Positions 30,859 through 43,263 of a DNA stretch of 64,000 nt are shown one piece after another. This DNA is from Larix kaempferi (lineage: Eukaryota > Streptophyta > Pinopsida > Pinales > Pinaceae), in assembly GCA_027924585.1 (NCBI GenBank), contig BSBM01000307.1:14121501-14185500 (forward strand). The letters run 5' to 3'. The notes below the pieces were generated by a model. It was given only the letters and a program-made list of their open reading frames with translations. It ran no database searches and was not told where the DNA came from. Numbering within the stretch: the first letter of the stretch is position 1; every line of letters starts with the position of its first letter. The position numbers and the translations under genes are program-made.

Positions 30859-32096
30859 TGTCACAGCCAGACTTGGCAAGCACTCTTGGGAATCCAACGA
30901 ATGGTGTGTGGCACTACTAGGGCACTGGTTGAGGGCTTGACCAACTCAACCTGCGGTCCTATAGAATATGCCTCCAATTAAACCTATGGAATTGTTTATC
31001 GTTTGAACACTTAGCCTACAGAAGCATTCTTGTTTAACACTTAACTCTGTTATCAATTATTCTTAACACTTGCCCTACTGGCACCACAAGTAAACCAGTA
31101 TGCACAGAAAGAACAACACAACGAGATAAGGTGGTGGGTTTCCCAACTGGAAGAGCCCTTTGGTAAACTTTATATATAAACAGAGATTACATCCATGGAG
31201 TTTCCCAACTGGAAGAGCTCCTGAGTGCTGCACAACTAGCAAGACACCCTTACAAGAAAAATACAAGTGTGGGAAACTTTGACTGCTGCCTAGCCGCACT
31301 CATCCAAAGTCCTTGAGCCTCCTGCGCGAGTTCAGAGCACTGTCCCCTTCATTTTCTTTTTTTGATTGCTCTCCTTCGTGTGTTTTTGAAGTGAGACGCC
31401 TTCACCTTTTATAGGCCTCCAACCCAAGTTCGCAACGTGCTTCCATCCCGAGCTCGTCGGCTTCCATCCCAAGTTCACGGTGGCTCCCATCCTGATTTCG
31501 TCGGAGTCGGCTTCCATCACAAGTTCATAGCGCCTCCCATCCCGAGTTCGTTTCCTGGTCTGCCAACATGAGCTCTTTCCTGGGCTGCCAACCCAAGCTC
31601 GTTCTCTTATGCTGCCAAGGTGAGTTCGTTCGATCCATAGCGTGGGTCGCTTTCCCACACATCAAGTGGGTCAAGCGGCCAAACATCCGTGCATTTTTTC
31701 ATTTTCTTGGTTGTCGGCTTCTCTTTCCTGTATGCTTGTGTTCCCATCCACATGGTACGTTTATGCCCACGCTTGCATGTTTTCCCGCTTGCCTTGCGCC
31801 CAGCTAACGCTCTCACCCACATTCGCTTGTTCTTGCCCACGCACCCAGCTAGCTTGTGGGTGTTCACCCCAAGTTCCTCTTGGTGTAAATTCGGCCAAGG
31901 GGTGTGCCAATCCCCAAGGCATGTTTTCAGTGTGCGCGACACTCCCGGATGCCATCCCAGTAGAGAGTGTGGGCGTTTTTCTTGCAGGTTCGTTTCTTGC
32001 TGCCAACGCTGAAGTTCCTTGCCCATGTAGGCACTTGGACCATTTCTCGGTCAAGTGTGCTAACCATCCGGGTGTGCTAAAACTTGGGCAGTGACA
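30859..32096 (-). repeat. 5' LTR of the outer gypsy element (1238 bp)
   Basis: Ends are TGTCACAGCC (30859) and CAGTGACA (32096), giving six-base inverted termini TGTCAC/GTGACA. A TATA-like TATATATAAA lies on the minus strand at about 31170. Two copies of TTTCCCAACTGGAAGAGC (about 31139 and 31200) flank that box. A block at 31420-31620 repeats CTTCCATCCCGAGTTCGT-like units. The U3 half matches 11600-12029. Confidence 0.8.
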
Positions 32097-33035
32097 GTTT
32101 TGGCTTTGGGGGTGGTTTTGGAAAAACCGCCCCTAAAGGCACCGATGTTAAAAGTTTTTCCCTTTAAGGGTGGTTTTTTACGAGATTGGAACCACCCCCA
32201 AAAGTGACTTTTGGGGGCGGCTTGTGACCCCCCTCGTATAGGTCTACAAAGAAGATTTAAAACCCCCCCTCGTAGACCCATTCATAGAGACCTACAGGGG
32301 CAGTTTTGAACCCCCTTCATAGAGACCGACGAGGGCGGTTGTGAACCCCCCTCGTAAGCCCCCTCATACAAACCTACAAGGGCGGTTTGGAACCCTTCTC
32401 GTAGAAGACTATAGGGGCGATTTCAAACCCCCTCGTAAAGTCCTGTAGGGGCGGTTGTGAACCCGCCTCGTAGACCCATTCATAGAGACCTACAGGGGCA
32501 GTTTTGAACCCCCTTCATAGAGACCGACGAGGGCGGTTGTGAACCCCCCTCGTAAGCCCCCTCATACAAACCTACAAGGGCGGTTTGGAACCCTTCTCGT
32601 AGAAGACTATAGCGGTGGTTTCAAACCCCCTCGTAAAGTCCTATAGGGGCGGTTGTGAACCCCCCTCGTATAGTCCTATAGGGGCGGTTTGGAACACCCC
32701 TTGTAGAGGCCTATAGGGGCAGTTTAGAACCCCTCTCATAGAGGCTTATATGGGCGGTTTTTAACCCCCCTTGTAGAGGCCTATAGAAGCAGTTTGAAAC
32801 CCCCCTCGTAGAGGCCTATAGGGGTGGTTTGGAACCCCCCTCGTAGATGCCTATAGGGGCGATTGGTAACCCCCCTTGTAGATCCATATAGGGCCGGTTG
32901 GTAACCCCCTCGTATATACCTATAGGGGCGGTTTGGAACCCCCCTCGTAGTGACATATGAAGGCAGTTTAGAACCCCCCTCGTAGCAACATACAAAGATG
33001 GTTTGAAACCCCCTATATAGCCATAATAAATCATA
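32097..33035. repeat. CACTA-type subterminal repeat region (left, truncated)
   Basis: Begins with inverted GGGGGTGGTTTTGGAAAAAC / CCGCCCCTAAAGG units, then more than twenty ~35-bp units like TATAGGGGCGGTTTGGAACC with CCCCTCGTAGAGGCC. A 198-bp higher-order duplication is visible (32271 onward repeated at 32469 onward). The GGGGCGG/CCGCCCC content and inverted subunits match the CACTA end at 63.7 kb. The terminal CACTA itself is missing; the region abuts the gypsy LTR at 32096. Confidence 0.65.
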
Positions 33036-33080
33036 ATAAAATATATTTTATTAAAAATAGCAATACCGCAATATCAATAG

Positions 33081-33151
33081 GGCATGGAGGAATCGAACCA
33101 CCAACCTCCTTCTTGTAAGTCAGGCGCTCTTCCATTGAGCTAGAACACTTT
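33081..33151 (-). tRNA. Decayed tRNA-like sequence
   Basis: On the minus strand TCTAGCTCAATGGAAGAGC forms a D-arm, CCTGACTTACAAGAAGG an anticodon-arm-like segment (loop CTTACAA, central triplet UAC), and GGTGGTTCGATTCC a T-arm. The acceptor arms do not pair, and two anticodon-stem and one T-stem pairs are lost, so it is a pseudo-tRNA or a tRNA-derived repeat rather than a working gene. Identity is uncertain. Confidence 0.4.
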
Positions 33152-33309
33152 CAGAATTGGGGAATTCCAAGTTATCCAAGAATGTAATATAAGTGCTAAA
33201 AGCTACCATGCTACAACAAAAAACAAAGAGAAATCACCCATAATAACTAGTTTGGTTTACATAAAGTAAAGATAAATTGTACCATAAATGATGACGATGG
33301 AGGCATTCT

Positions 33310-33790
33310 CAAACCCCATACACCAAGAATAGTAGGCACATTGACAGTTTGGGAAGGTAGATTCTCATTAATCACAGGTCTTGGCTGCTAAGAATATGTT
33401 AAAGAAAGCACATGTGATGAAGGTGTTGGTTGAGGCTGTTGAGAATAGGAGGCAGAAGGAAACTATGATGAAGATGTTGATAGAGGCTGCTAAGTATAAG
33501 GTGTAAAAAACACTTTTGATAAGGAAGCTAGTGGAGGCTGCTGAGGTAAGGGCGAAGGAGTTTGTGGTTGTTGACCTTCAAGAAGAGGAAACTAATGAAC
33601 TTGTGGAGTATACTATGCAAGTTGTGGTTGAACTGATGGAGACACGCCCACGATTGTCTATAGTGTACCTTTCCTATTGGAAAAAATTTCTAGGTGAATC
33701 TGTTGGCTTGTTGGTGGCATAGATTTATGCCTTGACTATGGTGAAATTCTAGGTCGAGGCTGCAATATGTCAAAGTTAGACCACGAGAAA
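33310..33790 (-). pseudogene. P/Q/S-rich protein remnant next to CACTA repeats
   Basis: One minus-strand frame reads MPPTSQQIHLEIFSNRKG, SPSVQPQLA, EGQQPQTPSPLPQQPPLASL, SYSQQPQPTPSSHVLSL and then INENLPSQTVNVPTILGVWG. Stops fall at CAG-like positions (TAG), so an ancestral Y-S-Q-Q-P repeat is apparent. No domain is recognised. Its location beside the CACTA subterminal array suggests a transposon-encoded or captured gene; that is inference. Confidence 0.35.
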
Positions 33791-33799
33791 GTATTAATA

Positions 33800-35250
33800 A
33801 TTTCCATGTATGCAAGGAAAACAAGAAGGAAATGGACGTACAGTAAATAAATACATTTAGATCATACCTGCAATGGTTGTGGATCCCCAAATCTTTGTTG
33901 TGATTAAGAAAAATCCAAATTAGACAACAAGGGCAGGTGCTTAGCCTAGGAGGATTAATTTCTTTGTTAACAACCAAAGATTATTGATCTATATAACCCC
34001 GTGCCTTTGAAATATTATTTATTAACAACTTTATCCAACAAAGCAACCGGCTCTAGTCCAACACCCAAAGCAACAAGCTTCAAGAGCTATAGGTTCAAGC
34101 TTTGAAACAATAGACTCTAGTTATTTATCTACATAATACCTTAGGTTATCATCCAATGATTATAATACAATAACCAACTATTTCACTTCCTATCTAAACA
34201 TTGTCAGCTATAGACTAGCAATTCCTTCATGTCAACCCCTTAACATGAGTTGACTCGAGCTTTGTGGATGTCAAGGTCACCCATTAATGTCAACATCAAT
34301 CGAACCATCTTGCCAATACTTTGAACTGCAAAATTTGCCACTGTTGTATGACATCAACTTCAAGAATTTAACGCAGTTCAGTCTTTAATTGTGGGCAAGT
34401 TTGTTTACATAGGTTTGGTGTGCTATTGCAGAGGGTATCCGTGATCACATCCAACATCTAGATATGAAGAAATTTCAATTTCTTATGGAACCAGAAGTTC
34501 TGAAACACATATTTTTCTCTAATTGTTAGCTATTGAATATGTTAGTTATTTCCTAGAAATATTTTGATAGTGTGTTTAGATTGTCAACAGTGAATTTGGT
34601 GTCATTCTAATCCTTGTGTCTAGCTTTAAATTGCCACAAAAAACCACACAAGACCACATATTAGCTTTTTGGACAGAGTAAGTTAATAAATGCAAGCAGC
34701 AGAATTATATTGTTAAACAAAGTAATCACATAGACAAATTGATATAAAATAGAGTGAAAACATGTAATCAACTAAACCTGTCTCCTGAATGCTAGAAGTG
34801 TGTGTAATATGAACCTTACAAGTCTGCAGTTCATGATTTCCATTGGCACAGATCCATGTATCAAATTAGCGTAGTCTAAACGTTCAACAATTTCGCTCAT
34901 TCCCAATAGCATTTGTCGGCTTGATTTCGACGGAATCTGGAAACAAAAGATCTCAAAGAACAACGTTTAAAATTGCTCAATATGGGTGCCCTGGGGTATT
35001 TGAGGGGCACTGAATTCATTTATGCATTTAGAAATAGGATTTGAACAACACAGGATTCAAATTTTTTTTTTTAAATCTTCACCAGATTTGAGTCCAGAAC
35101 TCTTCGGATAGGCAAAATCCTTGAATGTTTAGACTTGTTATATCAACGTACTTGAGTGGAAATTTGAATATTTTTCACCCACTTACTTGACAATTTCAGT
35201 GCATTGCACCCACTTACATATATTTTAAGTGGCTATCTTATAAATGCTAC
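33800..35250. other. No supported gene
   Basis: AT-rich sequence. A short minus-strand frame (34963-34772, reading QIPSKSSRQMLLGMSEIVER and MEIMNCRLVRF) follows a possible splice acceptor and might be an exon, but I cannot connect it to anything. Confidence 0.3.
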
Positions 35251-35254
35251 CTCT

Positions 35255-35395
35255 TGGAACTCTGTGAGATGTCAGTTTATGGACTCTAAACTACTGATTT
35301 TCTTGTTCCACTCTTCGACTTTGTACCTGAGAACCGACCCATTGCAGAACAAGCTCTTCTTCACCTGTCGTCTAATGTTATGCCTCAGCATTTTG
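35255..35395 (+). pseudogene. SR-protein kinase C-terminal fragment
   Basis: The plus strand reads CEMSVYGL, stop, TTDFLVPLFDFVPENRPIAE and QALLHL. This corresponds to the C-terminal end of plant SRPK kinases, which carry '[26 protein letters not shown]'-type wording. It is a short fragment with at least one stop. It lies 1.4 kb from a kinase exon of the same family on the opposite strand. Confidence 0.5.
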
Positions 35396-36090
35396 AACCA
35401 TTAGTACCCTTTTGGAAAACCCATAATTGTAATGAGTCCATCCTGGAAAAAAAAGACGAGTGACATTAGTGCAAGGGAGGCTGTGAAGAATGTTGAGTTA
35501 GCAACGGGAAATATTTCCATTGAAGACAATCAATTAGATGATGCCAAGAAGTCTATAAAAGTTACAAAAGACAGAGGGAAGGTGTCCACAAACTTAAGAT
35601 AGTTTATCTCAAAAGAAATCAAAGATTGTGTATTATCTCACAACTATCTTGGATGGAGCTGAAGAATTATAAGCCTCTCTTGTTTTGAAGACAAGTTTGA
35701 AGGAAAGAGCATATTTGGTCGCTCTGGATTGAAATTTTGGCACAACAAAGTATAAGCTATACCCAGTGTCTGCAATCCTCTTTCTCATACCTCTTTGAAA
35801 CTCAGAAAGTGTTAACGAGTGGTTTTAACCTTTTAGGGTTCCAAAGATTGTCTCCAATTGTCATGATACCTTAAGATTGCATTCTGGTTAACAAAATATA
35901 AAGACATAGACTATTCTTTGACTTGCAAAGGGCTTGCCATTTCCTCTTGTACAAAGATCAAATTCTTTATCTTCTGAACAAAATTTTTTAGGGAAGTTGA
36001 CAATACTCTTTGGGACATCCAGATAATTTCTATAACTAGATGAGAGCATATTAGTGACTAAACGCTCGATAGTAGTCTCAAGTTTGATCA

Positions 36091-36372
36091 TTGATGGTGT
36101 TTATTGCAAGTTTATCCATGTTAGATTCTGAAAAAGGTGGCACCCATATCAGACCTGAAATTGAACTGATTGATACCAATAGTCATGCTAAATGTCAGAA
36201 TCTTTGCAAAAGGTGTCGGTTGCAAGTTATTCATGAAGGTGATAAAGGAAAGAACACTATAATTGAATTCCCCATAGACTCCGACATCGGTAGATCACGT
36301 GGAGACCTACAACAAGAAGCAGATTCTTATATCGAGGAAAATAATAATGCACAAACTAAAGTGAAAGGCTGA
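36091..36372 (+). pseudogene. Hypothetical ORF, possibly SRPK spacer-derived
   Basis: A 93-codon frame, acidic and basic (EKGGTHIRPEIELIDTNSHA, then IGRSRGDLQQEADSYIEENN). No domain is recognised. It sits between two SR-protein-kinase fragments, so it could derive from the same gene, but the sequence does not show this. Confidence 0.2.
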
Positions 36373-36835
36373 AATATGATGCAATTATGCATCTTGGAGA
36401 GAGTTTTAGTTGGAAAACCAACCGATTTTATGTTTGCTCCATCTTGGAGAGAGTTGTAGTTGATGAATATAATAATGCACAGTTTTACTTGCTAAAACTG
36501 TAGCACTCAAAACTTGAAGCCCAACTTCTTCCAATGCCCGCAGAAGATCAAAGTACACAATCTGATATTACTTTCAAGTTTACAGAGTGCCATTTCCATA
36601 TCACATTGTTATTTTACTAGGAGTGATACATATGTATTATTTTGTGGATAGAATGGTGAGACAAGCATGTTTCTGCTCCAATATGAAAGGTATAATAAAC
36701 TCAATATTTTTCGTTGATCCCATTTGGGGGCTTCCTCACAAGTTATAAATAGTGTTTTTGATAGGACAAAAGACAACACAATTATAAAGAACTTGCATAC
36801 GCAAGGGCCCTGAAGACTTCTATAAAATATATTCA

Positions 36836-37075
<240 letters not shown>

Positions 37076-37439
37076 CCGTGTCTTGTAATATAGTTGGATT
37101 TTATGTAAGTTTTATGGTGGCTTCGTTCATTGTTGTGGAGTTATTTCTATGAAGAGGGTATTCTCCATTGGTATAAGCAGCTACAACACATTTTGGTTTT
37201 AAGTCAAATCAGCGCAGACTTTCCTTCTATTTTTTTTTGTCTATTTTCTTACTTTATGTTGCTTTAGGGCCTAGGCATCATATATCCCCCTGTTATTGTT
37301 TTTATATACAAGCTTGCAGGCTCTAATTATACACCTTGGAGTAAAAGATGCAATATATGTTTCCCAACAGAGGCTTGTGGAAAATTGTGATAGGTAGTGA
37401 GCAAGAGCCACAAGCAATATAAAATAATAATATGTCGTT

Positions 37440-39850
37440 TAACGAGATTAAATTGGCCATTGTTGATCAATTGTAGTTTCTAACCTACAAAGATCATGAA
37501 CTAAGGAAGGCATGGAGAAACTCAAGATTTTCTTTTGAAAAACCATTGAAGCAAAGATACTTCAATTGGATGATCAACTCTTGAAGCTTGCTGGTGAATT
37601 TGACTGAATGGAGGACTATCCTTCTAAGGTAAAGAACATAAGGCATCAACATGAAGAATGTCGATATGAGATGACTAACAAGCAAATTGTGCATATCATT
37701 CTTCAGAATCTTCCTGAGTCTTATGAGGTATCTATTTTCACTTTTCACTCCAACAAAATTGTGCTAGGTACAAAATGTTGATCATTTTGTTGATTATTTC
37801 TACACTTTGTATTTGAAGAACAAGAAAGTTGTTATCCATGGAAAGCTAGGTTTCAAAAATTGGGCATATGTTGCAAAAGGTAAACAAAAGAAGCACAAGG
37901 GGCCAAAAGATACCAAGCATGAGCCCAAGCCTTTAGAAGCATCTTGAAAAATGAAAAAGGAAATGGAAAGGAAATAAGCCTGAGAAGAAGTTTGCACCTT
38001 TTGATAATCGTGGAAGCAAAGGTCACCTGAAGGAGACATGGTACATGAAGTTGGTGGATATGTTCAAATGGTTTTGGATGGCTGGAAATATGCACCAAAG
38101 TAAATCTAAAATTTCTAGTAAGAAACATGTTTTTTGACCACTACTAATTCTCACTTCATTGCACCTTCTTCATCTTCTACTGTTGAGTGGATTATTGATT
38201 TTAGAGCATCACACCACATGACAAGAGATGCATCCATGTTTTCCTCTTTTGTTAATATTCATGAAAACGATAATTAGATATACAATGGTGATAGGAGTGC
38301 ACTTCTAGTTATTATTTTTGGTAGCACAATAGTTGAAATCAGGACCATCAATGATGTTTATTGTGTGCAAAAGTTGAGTGCCAATTTGCTATCCATGTAT
38401 CAAATCACTCTATCATGAAAGAAGGTTAAATTTTGACTTGACAAATTCCTTATGAGAGATATTAGTGGTGGGTTCAAGATCATAGTGCTAGGAGAAGTTG
38501 ATGAGAAGATGCAACACTACAAGTTCCAAAATATTAGTACTCCTAATTTGGAGCATGCTCGCTTGTCACCCATGTTGATGATGTTAGCAAACTTTGGCAC
38601 GAATGCCTTAGACATTTGGATTAGTGGGGCGTGTAGGTATTTTCAAAGTGTAATTTTATTAATGGTTTTCCTGTGGCAACAATTAAGAAAGCTGTTTGCG
38701 AAGGTTGTGTGTTAAACAATCATCATAGGAAGAGATTTGAAAGATAGAAATCATGGAGCAAACACCATCCTACATACTATTCAAAATTATTTATGTGGCT
38801 TGATGGAGACAACCTCAATCTTTGGTATTTTTTAACACTTATTGGCGACTTTTCCAAGTGCACATGGGTTTATATTTTTAAGCAAAAGAACCAAGTCTTG
38901 GATAAGATTAAATTTTCAAGTCTCCTGTTGAGAACCAATTAGGGCATGCCAGAAATATATTTAGGGTAGATAATGACAAAGAATATGTTAAGAATAAGTT
39001 TGAGGCATTATGTTAGCAACATGTTATAGTGTGTCAACATATAGTTCCTTACACTTTGCAACAAAGTGGTGATGTTGAGTGTAAGAAAAATACCTTGATG
39101 TAAATGGCATGATGCATGATGCATCATAGGAATATGGACCAAAGTTTTTGGGTAAAGGTTGCTGCATGTGCTTGTTACGTTCTCAACCATTTTTCCACTT
39201 GATATGTGAAGGGGATGACTCCAGAGAAGGCTTGGAGTGGGTGGAATTCTACAATAGACGACTTCAAGATATTTGGTTGTGATGCTTGTGCACACATTCT
39301 TGATGAGAAGCATAAGAAGCTAGACCCTAAGGGTCATCATTGCATCTTCATACACGACAGTACTGATGCTAGGGATTATCATTTCTTTGATCTAGTGACA
39401 TGAGATGTAATTGTTCACAGATATGTGGAGTTCAATGAGAAGTTCTTAACTCGATTACTTTAGTTTTTCCTTTTAATACTCCTCATGATTCCTTTGTAGA
39501 ATTATCACCAGATCATTGATTTCTTATTTTTGGTGAGGTCGAGATAGTTCATCCTAAAGTTGAGAGTACTCCTAGTGCACTTGAATGTGTTAGGAATGAG
39601 GATGTACAAGAAGTGGAAGATATTGATGAATGGACAACAAGGGTGGCATCTACCTTTGTCCTAGATCTCAATATGCTAATTTTATTTTCATGGAAAATCT
39701 TATGGAGAATTTTGATCCATATACATACGAAGAGGCTCAAGGTCAACAAATGTGGGAGGATGCTATGGCAGATGAGTATAACTCTTTGGTGAATATTGGC
39801 AGAATTTGTATGGAAACCTGTGTAAGCATTTTGTGGAGTGGAGTGTTACA
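37440..39850 (+). mobile_element. Decayed Ty1/copia internal region (gag-protease-integrase)
   Basis: Many stops, but the order is clear on the plus strand: gag-like (QIVHIILQNLPESYE, near 37690), degenerate knuckle (GSKGHLKETWYM, ~38010), protease (WIIDFRASHHMTRDAS at ~38190, with the usual SG changed to FR), a GAG-pre-integrase stretch (KLSANLLSMYQITLS), integrase core pieces (GDFSKCTWVYIFKQKNQVLD ~38850), a post-core segment open at 39206-39403 (MKGMTPEKAWSGWNSTIDDF, DPKGHHCIFI) and the start of RT (SQYANFIFMENLMENFDPYT, ~39670). LTRs and most RT are not found. It is a different family from the other two copia elements. Confidence 0.7.
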
Positions 39851-42800
39851 ACGATAGTTGTTTAGAACTTTGGATGCTTTGCAAATGATGACAGTTAAGG
39901 TTGTAACTCTGCAAATTGAGAATGTCACCCGGTAAAATATGCTAGCATGCTTCTCATTGAAACCAAAATATATATAAAATATTTTTGATGGTATATTTGG
40001 TTTGAAGTCATTTATGTTCTCTTGGAGAATGATGATATTGTGAAAGCCCCTGGCTAGGTCATTTGCTTAAGAAGCAATTCTTTCGAGTTCTCTCAATGGA
40101 GGCTTATGTCAGAGGGTTTTTTATTCTTTTGTTTAGCATGATTGCATTCACAGCTGTTTTAGAACCTTCTTTGATTCCAGAAGAAGTGTATACATCCCAA
40201 AAGAAGATTGGACAGTGCGGGATGGAACACCATGGCCTGGGAACAATGTGTGCACTCATACAGGTTTTGAGGCTTCTTATGGCACTCGTGCAACATTTTA
40301 TACTTCAATGATTAACCGTTTCATATGGAAAATGGAAACTAGAGGAGGTGGCATCCTACCAAAAGGTGCTTTGGAAAGACAATTGACACTTAGCTTGGAT
40401 CTTTAAATCCAGTGATTAAAAAGATGAATGTTGGAATTCTTAGAGCATGTTAGAAACTTATATGATAGCATGGATATGTCGAAATACCTTCATGATATTC
40501 GCTATGCTCTTAGAACCCTCATGACTGAGGGATTTGTAGCTTTCCATGGAGATAATATCAAGAGAAAATGTATTTTGTTATGAGGCAATCAAAGAATTAA
40601 ATTTGAATTCAAAGAAATGGAAGGAACTACTCAAAGATGGAGCTGAGGGAGACAACACCCCTGTTTCAACTCGAGTTATGGGAACAATGAAAATGTGTTT
40701 TACTTTTGGGCTAGAATGAATAAAGATAATAGAAGTGGCATTCCTGGGAAACAATATCAACAACCAACCGATACAAAGCAAATGAAATCAACTCTGGAAT
40801 TCAAACTTTGATTATGCATGTTGCACTTGCAATAGACAGATTATAAGTGAAAGAAGTTGGGAGATGAGGGTTTACCATTCAGGAGAACAAAGAGCGCCTC
40901 TATGTGGAGCAGGAGAGAAAAAGGATCAAACAGAAGGAACGCGTTGAAAAAGAGAAAGCCTGACTCATTCCCTTACATAAGAGTATTTTATTACTCGTGA
41001 GTTTACATGGAAAGCAAGAAACAGAGCAGTTAGTGAGAGAATGTAGGTAGTAGTAGGTAGTAGGAAGAATACTCGGTAACTACCACTAGCACTAATATCC
41101 TATACATCGAACATGAAATGGAAGATAACTAGATTAACATTATGGAATTATAATTAGATAACTAGATTAGCCACTACAGGCGAATGCAGAGGTTGGAGAT
41201 GATGGAAAGCTTCATGTGACCATGCGGAGATCGACTTCGTCTAGGTCTGTTCTGTCTTCGCACAGATCACAAGGCTTAGGGTCCCCATTCTTGTAAGTTT
41301 TAGCTTCCAAAATGTCAGGAAATTAATAAATTTGTTGTTGAATCAGATTCTTTCATTATTATCGAAAATATTTTGGTTGGGGTAGGAGCGCCATTTTTTC
41401 TTGAAGTATGGTACAGATCAACATCTCTGACATGGCTCTAGAGTTGTGTGGAATGTTCATGTCATTATGGTGAGAATTTGTGACAAGTGAATCATTACAA
41501 AGACTTAAATATATGCTAAAACTATATCTATTTATTATTTTTCCAAAAAACCTACTATTAAGCACCTAGGTAATTTTAATTTGTTTTGCAAAAATGAAAC
41601 TATATGAAATATCTCATTTTTAACCTTTGGAAGGTATCGGATCAGAATATGTATAAACTATAAATATGTGGTTAGTATGATGGATATCAAGTTATGTTAG
41701 CTTAAATAAATGAGCCTGTAATTTAAATGTTTTAAATATGCTTTGTTTAGAATCCTATTACAGAGCTCAGGGCTAATGTCCAACTAGAAAATTGTTGTGT
41801 AAATATACTTTCTATGTACTTTGTGCGAGAAATACCATAGTGTGAGGGGAAACAATATAGACAATTTTGTATGAAGCTCAATGGACTTTCACGAAGGTTT
41901 ATCAATAGAAAAAGTAGATGCGATAATTATATTTTGGTAGTGATGGATTGTTTCAATGATAATTATCTTTTCGAAAAGATGATTTGGGTGAACATATGAT
42001 TGAATGGAAGCTCTGTCATATGACATGAAATGACTAAATGTTGCACTCCAATTTATGAATTAGCTCTCATAAAATCACCTTATGGGATACCACTACAGAA
42101 AACTGCTCCAGAGAATACCCACATTTTGATATAAAACCTTTCAATGTTTCTTTATACACAGACTCAATTGGATCTATGGATTTATGGCTTCTCTTTCAGT
42201 AACATGAAGTTAATCTATGCTTCCTTAGTTCCCCATATTGGAATATTCCTATATTTATTGTTGCTTCAACGTGGCTATCATCATTGTTTTCCACTGACTT
42301 GTAGGTCTTATTGTGCCCAAAACTAAATAGTAGAGCTGCTGGGAGATTAAAAAAAATGCCTCAAAAGTATTCAAACATTACCCTATCTTGCTTGGAGTAT
42401 GCCCAAAATGATCTCTGCTACAACATTTTTCTATTACAAGGATCAAAACTTCTCAAACATGAGGTAAGGAGCGCTAAAAAAAGATCATAACTACTTCCTA
42501 AGGTGTGAAGTGTGCCATAAACTCTTATCAGAAGGTTTTGATTACAATTTTTCCTCCTAACATCTCCCTATACAAGATATTATTTGTAGTATAGAAGTTG
42601 CCATCCTGACCCTTCCTACCTATGATGCTAAAGAAGTCCAGTAAGATCACTCCTGCATCTTAAAATGAGCCCCAAAAATCCAACCTCTCTATAAATGAAT
42701 TTGAATCCTAATGGCGTAGTGCCAATCCAAATAGTGATCCTAAAAGGCAATAAAGGAAAATCCACAACTATTATGAACACTATAGATTACAACTCTAAAA

Positions 42801-43258
42801 GTTTGACCTCCTTTCCACCATTACATGTAAATCAAATAATTTAATGGCCCGAACTAATTGCAAGGATAAGTGGCTCATTTTCCATTGCATACCCAACACA
42901 GTTAATATTTACCCAAGCATCCATGGTATACATTTGTCGCATCGCACCCCCAACATTATGAAGGCCCTGGTAATCGGATGGTCAAGCATGTGTGGAAATA
43001 ATTCAACCAACCCCCATACTGACTTCAATTTTGGAAAACTTCCCTTGGTTCTTGTAAATGGTATATTCTCAAATTGTTGTGGAGGTTTACTCTTGGCTTA
43101 GCTTTAGGAGGTAACAATATCTGTTAGTCCACATTGTATGTTGGTTCAACCTCTTCCCAATATTTTTCATTTGCAAGTGGAATTCTTAGGGTTTTGGGTA
43201 GGTATTCACATTATTGATTATTTTCCAAACAATGCTTATTTACAAATTTAGCAAAGTT
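39850..43258. other. Mostly unassigned AT-rich interval
   Basis: Apart from a short cellulose-synthase-like peptide near 40200, I see no supported gene in about 3.4 kb. Small frames (42844-43101, for example) carry no recognisable motif. Confidence 0.3.
40196..40390 (+). pseudogene. Cellulose-synthase-like peptide fragment
   Basis: The plus strand reads PKEDWTVRDGTPWPGNNVCT followed by HTGFEASYGTRATF. Cellulose synthases have a conserved 'W-x-M-Q-D-G-T-P-W-P-G-N-N-x-R-D-H-P-G' segment, and the first part fits it well. The rest (INRFIWKMETRGGG, then ALERQLTLSLDL) does not match that family. It is either a tiny captured gene fragment or a coincidence of a short motif. Confidence 0.35.
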
Positions 43259-43263
43259 CTTTA

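Larger units (their letters stand above)
11600..32096 (-). mobile_element. Outer nest layer: gypsy element encoding gag-protease only
   Basis: The 5' LTR (30859-32096) is followed on the minus strand by a two-base gap and the PBS TGGTATCAGATC. Downstream come gag (to about 29800) and a protease with linker (29794-28874). The body resumes beyond the inserted solo LTR at 13103, continues through an unknown ORF (13026-12427), and ends in a polypurine tract and 3' LTR fragment (12029). The two body parts sum to about 3 kb and contain no RT, RNase H or integrase, so the element was non-autonomous. Target duplications of this outer element could not be identified. Its left end is unclear. Confidence 0.55.

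Noticed and set aside
31568-32094. Open frames of 80-150 codons
   Set aside because: They lie inside the gypsy LTR and overlap in several frames; no domain is visible.
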